Positions 1-6,140 of a DNA stretch of 19,371 nt are shown one piece after another; position 1 is the first letter of the stretch, and each line of letters starts with the position of its first letter. The notes below the pieces were generated by a model. It ran no database searches. It was not told the origin of the DNA and saw only the letters and a list, made by a program, of their open reading frames with translations. The DNA lies in contig CAYTZH010000063.1 in NCBI GenBank assembly GCA_964442285.1, forward strand, positions 1-19,371. Direction: 5' to 3'. Made by a program: the position numbers and the translations under genes. Origin of the DNA: CAYTZH01 sp964442285 (lineage in GTDB: Bacteria > Myxococcota_A > UBA9160 > JAFDET01).

Positions 1-679
1 CCCGACCCGTGATCGAGAACACGTCCTCGATCGGCATCAGGAAGTCCTTGTCCAGCGCACGCTCCGGCTCCGGAATCGTCGCGTCCAGCGCACCCATCAG
101 CTCGTCGATGCACGCGTTCGCCTCGTCGTTCGACGAGTCCTCCCCCGCCTTCAGCGCCGAACCCTTCACGATCGGAATGTCGTCGCCCGGAAACTCGTAG
201 TTGCTGAGCAGCTCCCGAACCTCCAGCTCCACCAGCTCCAGCAGCTCCTCGTCGTCCACCTGGTCCACCTTGTTCAGGAACACCACGATGTGCGGAACGT
301 TCACCTGGCGCGCCAGCAGCACGTGCTCCCGCGTCTGCGGCATCGGACCGTCCGCCGCGCTCACCACCAGGATCGCACCGTCCATCTGCGCCGCCCCCGT
401 GATCATGTTCTTCACGTAGTCGGCGTGACCCGGACAGTCCACGTGCGCGTAGTGACGACCCTCCGTCTCGTACTCCACGTGCGCCGTCGCGATCGTGATC
501 CCCCGCTCCCGCTCCTCCGGCGCCTTGTCGATGTTCGCGAAGTCCACCTTCTCGGCGAGACTCTTGTGCGCCTGGCGCGACGTGATCGCCGCCGTCAACG
601 TCGTCTTCCCGTGGTCCACGTGACCGATCGTCCCCACGTTCACGTGCGGCTTCGTCCGCTCGAACTTCGCCTTGGCCAT
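1..679 (-). CDS. tuf: Elongation factor Tu, N-terminal part (truncated by window edge)
   Basis: GTPase that delivers aminoacyl-tRNA to the ribosome A site. About 226 codons are visible, from ATG at 679 to the left edge, and the C-terminal domains lie outside. The translation opens MAKAKFERTKPHVNVGTIGH and has the G1 loop GHVDHGKT, switch I RGITI, G3 DCPGHADY, G4 NKVD and G5 GSALK, in the usual EF-Tu order and spacing. Switch II is followed by the usual VKNMITGAAQMDGAILVV stretch. An AAGGAG lies upstream of the ATG, with an AGGG closer in. It is the last visible member of a tRNA-tuf transcription unit, with tRNA-Thr(GGT) ending 80 bp upstream. All 13 threonine codons seen are ACG, and GCG/CCG/GTG/GGG dominate, unlike the C-ending preference of neighbouring genes. 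Identification is certain; whether a second tuf copy exists cannot be seen. Confidence 0.98.
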   Translation of the reverse strand, partial: MAKAKFERTKPHVNVGTIGHVDHGKTTLTAAITSRQAHKSLAEKVDFANIDKAPEERERGITIATAHVEYETEGRHYAHVDCPGHADYVKNMITGAAQMDGAILVVSAADGPMPQTREHVLLARQVNVPHIVVFLNKVDQVDDEELLELVELEVRELLSNYEFPGDDIPIVKGSALKAGEDSSNDEANACIDELMGALDATIPEPERALDKDFLMPIEDVFSITGR

Positions 680-759
680 TCCCTGCTTCTCTCCTTCGGG
701 CCGGGTTGCTGTTCACGTCCCGCTCGTCGTCGCCTGGAGGCGCTCGACTCAGCAGTGCG

Positions 760-835
<76 letters not shown>

Positions 836-875
836 GCCTGGATCCTCTCTTCGCTTCGGGAGGGAAGGACCCGGT

Positions 876-951
<76 letters not shown>

Positions 952-1046
952 CCGTTGACCGTTCCGTTGCAGTGCGTACCGCTGAGACCGCGCCTCTGCC
1001 GGGCGCCCTCCGGCCTTGCGACCCTCCAGGAGCGCCGTGGCTCCGT

Positions 1047-1132
1047 TGGTGGAGAGGGGAGGATTCGAACCTCCGAAGGCATGAGCCAGCAGATTTACAG
1101 TCTGCCCCGTTTGACCGCTTCGGTACCTCTCC
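1047..1132 (-). tRNA. tRNA-Tyr (anticodon GTA)
   Basis: The minus-strand gene begins GGAGAGGTACCGAAGCGGTC. The acceptor GGAGAGG pairs with CCTCTCC. The anticodon loop CTGTAAA gives GTA. A long class II variable arm and a T-arm with GGTTCGAATCC follow, and CCA is encoded at 1047-1049. At 86 nt it has the expected length for bacterial tRNA-Tyr. It is second in the block, like tyrU in E. coli. Confidence 0.97.
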
Positions 1133-1247
1133 GTGTCGGAGCGTTGACTTTCGGAGTTCAAAGCGTAAGCGGCCCTGCCCCCGTCGGAGCCGGGCTCGCC
1201 TGAAACTCTCTTTGGTGTCGATCGCGCCGCCTTCGACGATCCCTTCC

Positions 1248-1323
1248 TGGAGCTGGCGATGGGACTCGAACCCGTAACCTGCGGATTACAAATCCGCCGC
1301 TCTACCTGTTGAGCTACGCCAGC
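1248..1323 (-). tRNA. tRNA-Thr (anticodon TGT)
   Basis: The minus-strand gene begins GCTGGCGTAGCTCAACAGG. The acceptor GCTGGCG pairs with CGCCAGC. The anticodon loop TTTGTAA gives TGT, reading ACA and by wobble ACG. The T-arm has GGTTCGAGTCC and CCA is encoded at 1248-1250. It is the promoter-proximal tRNA of the block, equivalent to thrU. A 115-bp spacer separates it from tRNA-Tyr, and I see no further gene in that spacer. Confidence 0.97.
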
Positions 1324-1345
1324 GAGCGGCTGGGACCGAGCGAGC

Positions 1346-1374
1346 AATATAGGGCCGCACGCCTGGGCCGGCAA
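1346..1374 (-). promoter_or_regulatory. Sigma70-type promoter of the tRNA-tuf transcription unit
   Basis: On the minus strand a -35-like TTGCCG (1374-1369; 4 of 6 match to TTGACA) is followed by exactly 17 bp and a -10-like TATATT (1351-1346; 5 of 6 match to TATAAT). The expected start near 1339 is 16 nt before the first tRNA. The bases after the -10 (GCTCGCTCGG) form a GC-rich discriminator, which is typical of stringently controlled stable-RNA promoters. It lies in the 60-bp gap after rlmB, so the tRNAs need not depend on rlmB transcription. Function is inferred from position and match. Confidence 0.72.
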
Positions 1375-1383
1375 CCCGGGATC

Positions 1384-2190
1384 TCAGCATTCTCGCAGGG
1401 ATACGGCATTCCGGCGCACCCACTCGTAGGCGACCAGACCGGCCGCCGTCGCCACGTTCAGGGAGGCGACGCGGCCCCGCATGGGGATCCGGACGACGTG
1501 GTCCAGGCGACGTCGCAGGCCGGGGCGCAGGCCGCGGCCTTCCCCCCCCAGCACCACCACGACGTCCCCCCGGAGCACCCGGTCGGGCATCCCGAACAGG
1601 TCGTCGCCCTGAAGATCGGCGCCAAACGTCCAGAATCCCTTGGCTTTCAGTGTCTCGAGGGCGTTCGGGAGATTGCCGACCCGCGCCACGGGCAGTCCCT
1701 CGAGGGCGCCGGCGCTGGCGCGGACCGCTGCGGGTCCCAGCGGGGGCGAGCGGCGCTCGGTCAGGAGCAGCCCGCGCGCGCCCGCCCCGTCGGCGACCCG
1801 GGCGATCGCGCCCAGGTTGCGCGGATCCTCCACCCCGTCGAGGGCGAGGACCAGGCGCGGGGGCTCGCCCGCGCAGAGCGACTCCAGGGGGACGGAGGGG
1901 AGCGGACCCGCCTCGAGGACGAGGCCCTGGGTGCGGGTCTCGTCGCCGGCCAGCCGCGCGAGGGCGTCGGCGGCGAGCTCTTCCACCTCGAGCCCCAGGT
2001 CCGCCGCCCGGGCGCGGATCCGCTCCACGTCCCGGCCCGCGCGCCCCTTTCGGATCCAGAGCTTGCGGAGGCTGCGCCGCCGCTGGCGCAGGGCCTCGGC
2101 CACGGCGCGGACTCCCGGGACGAGGTCGGCGCCGGCCGAACCCGGCTCGCCGCCACTCCGGCCGCGGGAGCGGTCAGGACGCCGCGCCAA
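1384..2190 (-). CDS. rlmB: 23S rRNA (guanosine-2'-O)-methyltransferase, SpoU/TrmH family (RlmB type)
   Basis: A SAM-dependent SPOUT methyltransferase; RlmB 2'-O-methylates G2251 in the 23S rRNA P loop. The 268-residue translation has an N-terminal substrate-binding part opening VPGVRAVAEAL (residues 24-34), the RlmB-type site-recognition start. The three SpoU motifs follow: DGVEDPRNLGAIARVADGAG (118-137, with Asn125 and Arg131), LGGEGRGL (214-221, with Glu217) and IPMRGRVASLNVATAAG (235-251, with Asn245), which form the trefoil knot. The start is TTG at 2190, with no strong ribosome site. It overlaps the end of pyrF by 17 bp, so translational coupling is likely. Other SpoU enzymes such as TrmH cannot be fully excluded, but the N-terminal domain and position before the tRNA-tuf block favour RlmB. 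Confidence 0.88.
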   Translation of the reverse strand: MARRPDRSRGRSGGEPGSAGADLVPGVRAVAEALRQRRRSLRKLWIRKGRAGRDVERIRARAADLGLEVEELAADALARLAGDETRTQGLVLEAGPLPSVPLESLCAGEPPRLVLALDGVEDPRNLGAIARVADGAGARGLLLTERRSPPLGPAAVRASAGALEGLPVARVGNLPNALETLKAKGFWTFGADLQGDDLFGMPDRVLRGDVVVVLGGEGRGLRPGLRRRLDHVVRIPMRGRVASLNVATAAGLVAYEWVRRNAVSLREC

Positions 2191-2911
2191 GGGCCTGCTC
2201 GATCTCCGCCACCACCCGGCGGGCGGCCGCGGCGGGATCTCCGGCGCGGACCACCGGTCGCCCCACCACCAGGAGGTCCGAGCCGGCGGCGACCGCCTCG
2301 GCCGGCGTCGCCGCGCGGGCCTGGTCGCCGGGCTCCGCGCCGGCCGGTCGGATGCCGGGGGTCACGATCCAGGCCTCCGGGCCCAGGCGCTCCCGAAGCA
2401 GCGCGGCCTCCCGGGGCGAGGCCACCACGCCGTCCAGGCCGCAGTCCAGGGCGAGATCGGCGAGGCGAAGCACCTGGTCGCGCACGGGGCCGCCCACGCC
2501 CACCCGCGCCAGCTCCGCCTCGTCGAGACTCGTCAGCACGGTGACCGCCACCAGCAACGGCGGCGAGGCCCCGGCGGCGGCGGCCTCCTGGGCACCGGCC
2601 CGGGCCGCGCGCAGCATGGCAGCCCCGCCGCCGGCGTGGACCGTGAGCATCGACGCCCGGTGGCGGGCCGCGGCCGCCACCGCGGCCCGCACCGTGTTGG
2701 GGATGTCGTGGAGCTTGATGTCGAGGAAGACCCGACCGTGCTTGCCCACCCGTTCCGGGGCGAGCGGGCCGGCGGCGGCGTACAGCTCGGCGCCTACCTT
2801 GAGCCAGCCGGGCACGCCGGCCAGGGCCTGCACCAGCGCCTCGGCGGAGACGAGGTCCGGCAGGTCCAGGGCGACGGCCAGCCGCTCCCTCGGGCTGGCG
2901 GCCTGGGCCAG
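2174..2911 (-). CDS. pyrF: Orotidine-5'-phosphate decarboxylase
   Basis: Converts OMP to UMP, the last step of de novo pyrimidine synthesis. The catalytic tetrad region FLDIKLHDIPNTV is present (Asp64, Lys66, Asp69 in my numbering), along with the phosphate-binding IVTPGIRPAGAEPGDQAR and LVVGRPV motifs near the end. The first ATG/GTG-type start (GTG 2833) would remove the first strand, LAVALDLPD (residues 11-19), whose Asp is part of the active site. No in-frame ATG, GTG or TTG exists upstream of that. I therefore place the start at CTG 2911, five bases after a GGAGG, giving 245 residues, normal for the family. The start codon is an inference. It follows the DUF4388 gene by 56 bp that contain a triple repeat, and overlaps rlmB by 17 bp. 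Confidence 0.88.
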   Translation of the reverse strand: MAQAASPRERLAVALDLPDLVSAEALVQALAGVPGWLKVGAELYAAAGPLAPERVGKHGRVFLDIKLHDIPNTVRAAVAAAARHRASMLTVHAGGGAAMLRAARAGAQEAAAAGASPPLLVAVTVLTSLDEAELARVGVGGPVRDQVLRLADLALDCGLDGVVASPREAALLRERLGPEAWIVTPGIRPAGAEPGDQARAATPAEAVAAGSDLLVVGRPVVRAGDPAAAARRVVAEIEQALGAAS

Positions 2912-2914
2912 GGC

Positions 2915-2973
2915 AACCTCCCTGGAGGGCGCAGCGCACCCTCCCTCGAGGGCCGGGGCGACCCTCCCTAGAG
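2915..2973 (-). repeat. Three 13-bp direct repeats with 23-bp period in the pyrF leader
   Basis: On the minus strand CTCTAGGGAGGGT (2973-2961), CTCGAGGGAGGGT (2950-2938) and CTCCAGGGAGGTT (2927-2915) lie exactly 23 nt apart, with consensus CTCNAGGGAGGGT. The first copy contains the TAG stop of the upstream gene. The last supplies the ribosome site of the proposed pyrF CTG start. The middle copy contains the perfect palindrome CCCTCGAGGG. The last copy reads TCCAGGGAGGTT, which fits the core of the published PyrR RNA-binding consensus (UCCNGNGAGGYU), although the preceding AR of that consensus is not matched. Regulatory function is inference. Confidence 0.6.
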
Positions 2974-4254
2974 CTCGGCGTCGACTCTAGCGCGGAGGTC
3001 CTCGAACTCCGCCAGGAAGGGCTCGGGATCCGTGATCCCCGGGTGGTTCTTGAGCTCGAACTCCAGGTAGGAGAGCAGCTCGCTGAGGGCCGCGCCGAGC
3101 TCGCGGCGTCGGTTCCCGGGCAGGCGGAGGGCGCGCTGGGCGATCTCCTGGGGATCGAGGGTGGCGTGCGGGCTGAGCCGGAGACCCGAGAGCAGGTCCG
3201 GGTGGCGCTCGGCGAGCTCCTGGAGGACCCGGGTGAGGCGTCGGACCACCGGCGCGGCGCCCTCCACGGCCACCAGCGGCGCCACCAGCTCCGCCAGCAG
3301 CTTGGCGTGGGCCTCGGCCGAGCGGCGGATGGCCTCCTCGTCGGCGCTGCGCAGATCGGCCTCGCCGACGTAGGTGCCGTCGTCGCTGCTCCGACCCACC
3401 TGGACGGCGCCCACGAGCCGCAGGAGCTGGAGGGTGCGGGCCGCCGACAGCGGGTCGAGGCCGGTGCGGCGGCAGAGCCCCGGGAAGCTGGGCTCCTCGC
3501 CCAGCGCCGCGAGCACCTCGCGCTCGGTACTGGCGAGGTCCGCGTGGGCCCCCTCCACCGGCGCCAGGCTGACCCGGGGATCCTCGAGCATGGCCAGGAA
3601 GCGCAGGAGCTCGTCGCGCCGCTGCACCCCCTCGGCGACGAGCCGGCGCGTGGGCAGGGACAGACGCACGACGTTGTCGGGCTGGACCTCTCCCTCCCAG
3701 AAGTAGACGGTGCCGGTCGTATAGGCGAAGAGCGACCGGACGATCTCCTCCACCTGGTACTTCACGCCGTGCCACAGCTCCCGGGGCGTCAGGAAGCCGC
3801 GCTCCACGAAGATCCGGCCGAAGCGCGACGACGGGGTATGGCGCCGCTCGGCCTCCCGGAGCTGGGCGAGGCTGATCACCCCGGCCCGGAGCAGGCACTC
3901 GCCGAGCCGGTCCACCTTCAGGTTCGAGGAGGCGAAGACCACCTCGCCCCGGTGCAGATAGACCGCCTTCGCGTGGTCGCGATGGGTGAAGTAGAGGAAG
4001 CCCGACTTGCCCGCGCGGTGGACCAGGGCCAGGACGTCGGCCAGGGGGAACGCCCGGACGTTGGCCGAGAACACCAGCTCCCGGTTCCAGGGCAGAGCCG
4101 AGCCCGCGTCCCCGGAGCTCCGCTCGAGCAGGACCGTGCGGACCCCCACGTCGAGCACGCGCAGGCACTCCTCGGGCGCGAGCCCGAGCTGCTCCCGGGA
4201 GCCCGGCGGGATCTCGATCTCCCCGAAGGGCCTTTCCCCGACCGGTTCTCCCAT
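2968..4254 (-). CDS. DUF4388-domain regulatory protein with AbrB-like N-terminus
   Basis: A soluble 428-residue protein. The start is ATG 4254, preceded by GGAGGGG, rather than the longer frame reaching 4377. Residues 12-45 (EIEIPPGSREQLGLAPEECL onward to VRTVLLER) look like a SpoVT/AbrB swapped-hairpin segment. Residues about 58-200 match the DUF4388 (PatA N-terminal-like) pattern: FSANVRAFPLADVLALVHRA, SGFLYFTHRDHAKAVYLHRG, VVFASSN, DRLGECLLRAGVIS, FGRIFVERGFLTPRELW, and VEEIVRSLFAYTTGTVYFWEG. The remainder is helical and ends in an acidic tail. DUF4388 proteins are common in deltaproteobacteria and cyanobacteria, often fused to response-regulator or PilZ domains. No receiver domain is present here. 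The divergent neighbour is a PilZ protein. Exact function is unknown; a regulatory role is inferred. Confidence 0.82.
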   Translation of the reverse strand: MGEPVGERPFGEIEIPPGSREQLGLAPEECLRVLDVGVRTVLLERSSGDAGSALPWNRELVFSANVRAFPLADVLALVHRAGKSGFLYFTHRDHAKAVYLHRGEVVFASSNLKVDRLGECLLRAGVISLAQLREAERRHTPSSRFGRIFVERGFLTPRELWHGVKYQVEEIVRSLFAYTTGTVYFWEGEVQPDNVVRLSLPTRRLVAEGVQRRDELLRFLAMLEDPRVSLAPVEGAHADLASTEREVLAALGEEPSFPGLCRRTGLDPLSAARTLQLLRLVGAVQVGRSSDDGTYVGEADLRSADEEAIRRSAEAHAKLLAELVAPLVAVEGAAPVVRRLTRVLQELAERHPDLLSGLRLSPHATLDPQEIAQRALRLPGNRRRELGAALSELLSYLEFELKNHPGITDPEPFLAEFEDLRARVDAEL

Positions 4255-4421
4255 GCGGCTCCCCTCCGGCGCACCCCGAACGACAAGGCGCCGGCCTCGG
4301 AGGTCATTTCGTCCCGCTCGGGATTCCGCTTGAGGGCGAGGCGCGCGACGGTATCCCGCGCCCCTCGTTGCACTCAAGTTGCCGGTCCGTGAGCCGATGG
4401 GGTCCCGCAGGAGGGGGAACC
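4255..4421. other. Divergent intergenic region between DUF4388 and PilZ genes
   Basis: A 167-bp gene-free gap must hold promoters for both directions. I see no strong -35/-10 pair. The direct repeat GTTGC-ACTCAA-GTTGC (about 4369-4384) is the only local structure that stands out, and it could be chance. Ribosome sites GGAGGGG (minus) and GGAGGGGGAACC (plus) lie at the two edges. Confidence 0.4.
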
Positions 4422-4826
4422 ATGGAACCGGAACCCGAGGTCAGCGAGCGTCGGCGCCACTCCCGCTGGGTGAGCCAGCTCCCAGTGCGCGTCTCCACCA
4501 TCGACGCGGACGTCGATCCCCGCAGCGGTCGCCGCTACTTCCGCAGCTTCCGCGAGTGGAGCTCGAACCTCTCGCGCGGCGGCGTGTTCGTGAAGACCCG
4601 CGAGTCCCTGGACCCCGGCAGCCGGCTGCTGATCGAGGTCAGCCTGCCGAGCGGCGAGACCCTGGAGGCCGTCGGCCGGGTGGCCTGGACGCGGCACGGG
4701 TGCGGCGGCGCCGCGGCTGCGGACGAGCTGGGCCAGGGCGTGGGCGTCAAGTTCATCGGGGCCACGGCGGAGCAGATGATGGCCCTCGAGCGCTACCTCT
4801 ACGGGGACAGCGAGGCCGGGGAATAA
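4422..4826 (+). CDS. PilZ-domain protein (probable c-di-GMP receptor)
   Basis: A 134-residue single-domain PilZ protein. ATG 4422 is chosen because AGGAGGGGG lies just upstream; the frame could extend to 4368 without a ribosome site. The cyclic-di-GMP motif RxxxR is present as RRHSR (11-15). The [D/N]xSxxG motif is present as NLSRGG (49-54), followed by a beta-barrel pattern (GVFVKT, LIEVSLPSGETLEAVGRVAWTR). The C-terminus GVGVKFIGATAEQMMALERYL is usual for stand-alone PilZ proteins of deltaproteobacteria. These link second-messenger levels to surface motility, polysaccharide or envelope processes. The glycosyltransferase at 5343 on the same strand may be related, but a tRNA gene and an unknown ORF lie between. 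Both binding motifs are intact, so nucleotide binding is likely; the output is unknown. Confidence 0.87.
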   Translation: MEPEPEVSERRRHSRWVSQLPVRVSTIDADVDPRSGRRYFRSFREWSSNLSRGGVFVKTRESLDPGSRLLIEVSLPSGETLEAVGRVAWTRHGCGGAAAADELGQGVGVKFIGATAEQMMALERYLYGDSEAGE

Positions 4827-4834
4827 GGTATGCT
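4827..4834 (+). promoter_or_regulatory. Possible -10 element GGTATGCT before the gene at 4843
   Basis: GGTATGCT starts one base after the PilZ stop codon and ends 8 nt before ATG 4843. If it is a -10 box, transcription would begin almost at the start codon, giving a leaderless mRNA. No good -35 is seen. Similar GGTAWGCT strings occur at 12063-12070 and 13558-13565 before other plus-strand genes. Assignment is inference. Confidence 0.3.
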
Positions 4835-4842
4835 CGCGGGCC

Positions 4843-5199
4843 ATGCGGCCCCCGGGCATCTACAAGCTCTCCTACCGCAACCGCGGCCCCTTCGGGGCGG
4901 CGGAGGGGCCCTCGCGCGGTGCGTTCGGGGCGCGCGACGGCCTGCTCTCGGGGGTCCTGCCGGGCCAGCGCACCCAGCGCATCCTCGACTCGCTCCGGCG
5001 GGAGATCCTGGAGGGCGGCAGTGCGAACGTCCGGATCCGCCGGGTCTTCGCCTCCCCGGTGGAGGTTTTCCGGCTGGAGCTCGAGCTGCCGGACCTGGGC
5101 TATCAGCGGGTGACCCTGCTCGACCGGGATGCCCTGGAGGACCTGCTCGCCACCGACGACGTGCGGGCCGTGGTGCAGCAGGCGGTGGTGGACGGCTAG
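4843..5199 (+). CDS. Hypothetical protein, 118 residues
   Basis: I do not recognise this family. The frame opens MRPPGIYKLSYRNRGPFG and is soluble, with no signal peptide or membrane segment. It has a basic, glycine-rich N-terminus (1-45), then an alternating segment VRIRRVFASPVEVFRLELEL (about 63-82) that looks like paired beta strands. The C-terminus is acidic and helical (LLDRDALEDLLATDDVRAVVQQAVVDG). It begins 16 bp after the PilZ stop on the same strand, without a clear ribosome site, so coupled or leaderless translation is possible. The stop codon lies in the perfect palindrome CGGCTAGCCG (5193-5202), just before the 3' end of the opposing tRNA-Leu. Codon bias and placement favour a real gene. 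Confidence 0.6.
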   Translation: MRPPGIYKLSYRNRGPFGAAEGPSRGAFGARDGLLSGVLPGQRTQRILDSLRREILEGGSANVRIRRVFASPVEVFRLELELPDLGYQRVTLLDRDALEDLLATDDVRAVVQQAVVDG

Positions 5200-5207
5200 C
5201 CGGAAGG

Positions 5208-5290
5208 TGCCCGGGGCAGGGGTCGAACCTGCACGGCCAAGGGCCAGGCGATTTTAAGTCGCCCGCGTCTACCGGTTCCGCCACCCGGGC
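5208..5290 (-). tRNA. tRNA-Leu (anticodon TAA), no encoded CCA
   Basis: The minus-strand gene begins GCCCGGGTGGCGGAACCGG. The acceptor GCCCGGG pairs with CCCGGGC. The anticodon loop CTTAAAA gives TAA, reading UUA and UUG. A class II variable arm and T-arm with GGTTCGACCCC follow, with discriminator A. The next three bases are CCT, not CCA, unlike the four tRNAs near tuf, so the CCA end must be added enzymatically. It lies antisense between two plus-strand genes. Confidence 0.95.
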
Positions 5291-5299
5291 CGACGCGTC

Positions 5300-5328
5300 A
5301 GTCTACCGGGGCAGGAACGGCGGCGGAA
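5300..5328 (-). promoter_or_regulatory. Weak candidate promoter for tRNA-Leu
   Basis: On the minus strand TTCCGC (5328-5323; 3 of 6) and TAGACT (5305-5300; 4 of 6) are 17 bp apart. The predicted start is about 3 nt before the tRNA 5' end, with a GC-rich discriminator (GACGCG). Position is right but the -35 match is poor. The region also holds the leader and ribosome site of the opposite-strand glycosyltransferase. Confidence 0.28.
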
Positions 5329-5342
5329 CCGGGAGCGGCAGC

Positions 5343-6140
5343 ATGTTCCAAGGCAAGAAGGTCGTCGTGGTCATGCCGGCCTACAACGCGGCCAGGACCC
5401 TCGAACGGACCGTGCGCGAGATCCCGCCCGGCGTCGTGGACGAGATCGTCGTCACCGACGACGCCAGCGCCGACGAGACCGTCGAGGTCGCCCGCCGGCT
5501 CGGCCTGCGGACCCTGGTCCACGAGCACAACCGCGGCTACGGGGGCAACCAGAAGACCTGCTACGCCGAGGCCCTGCGCCTGGGCGCCGACGTGGTGGTC
5601 ATGCTCCACCCCGACTACCAGTACTCGCCCAAGCTGCTGCCGGCCATGATCAGCATGATCGCGGTCGGGCCCTACGACGTGGTCCTGGGCTCGCGCATCC
5701 TGTGCGGAACGGCCCGCAAGGGCGGCATGCCGCTCTACAAGTGGGTGTCCAACCGCTTCCTGACCGCGGTCCAGAACCTCCTCTGCGGCGCGAAGCTCTC
5801 CGAGTACCACACGGGCTACCGGGCCTTCTCCGGCGAGGTGCTGCGGCAGCTCCCGCTGCTCGAGAACTCCGACGACTTCGTCTTCGACAACCAGATGCTC
5901 GTGCAGGCGCTCCACGCCGGCTTCGAGTTCGGCGAGGTGAGCTGCCCGACGGCCTATTTCGAGGAGGCCTCGTCGATCAACTTCGGCCGCTCTGTCCGCT
6001 ACGGCCTCGGTGTGCTGGGCGCTTCGCTGCAGTTCGCCCTGCAGCGGCTGGGGATGGCCCGCTTCCGCATCTTCGACGTCGACGGGCGGCGGCTCGAGCC
6101 TCACCGCGAGCCGGAGGACTGGGTTCAGCGCGTCGGCTGA
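5343..6140 (+). CDS. Glycosyltransferase family 2 (GT-A fold, dolichol-phosphate-mannose synthase-like)
   Basis: A 265-residue cytosolic or peripheral GT2 enzyme that transfers a sugar from a nucleotide-sugar donor. It begins VVVVMPAYNAARTLERTV (7-24). It has the nucleotide-binding IVVTDDASADET (35-46), HNRGYGGNQKTCYAEAL (62-78) and the metal-site region VVMLHPDYQYSPKLL (85-99). The acceptor-side motif YHTGYRAFS (155-163) is diagnostic of this GT2 subgroup. No C-terminal membrane domain is present, unlike DPM1/GtrB forms with helices. ATG 5343 has GGGAG about 6 bases upstream; the open frame continues across the tRNA-Leu, so the longer version is wrong. The 3' end overlaps the convergent exported-protein gene by 16 bp. 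Sugar and acceptor cannot be deduced. Confidence 0.9.
   Translation: MFQGKKVVVVMPAYNAARTLERTVREIPPGVVDEIVVTDDASADETVEVARRLGLRTLVHEHNRGYGGNQKTCYAEALRLGADVVVMLHPDYQYSPKLLPAMISMIAVGPYDVVLGSRILCGTARKGGMPLYKWVSNRFLTAVQNLLCGAKLSEYHTGYRAFSGEVLRQLPLLENSDDFVFDNQMLVQALHAGFEFGEVSCPTAYFEEASSINFGRSVRYGLGVLGASLQFALQRLGMARFRIFDVDGRRLEPHREPEDWVQRVG

Noticed and set aside
2917..2952. Rho-independent terminator between the DUF4388 gene and pyrF
   Set aside because: The palindromes are short and no T-run follows on either strand; the repeat pattern explains them better.
4830..5342. N-terminal extension of the glycosyltransferase
   Set aside because: It crosses the tRNA-Leu and the frame of the 118-residue gene. 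The GT2 fold begins at MFQGKKVVVV with a ribosome site before it.
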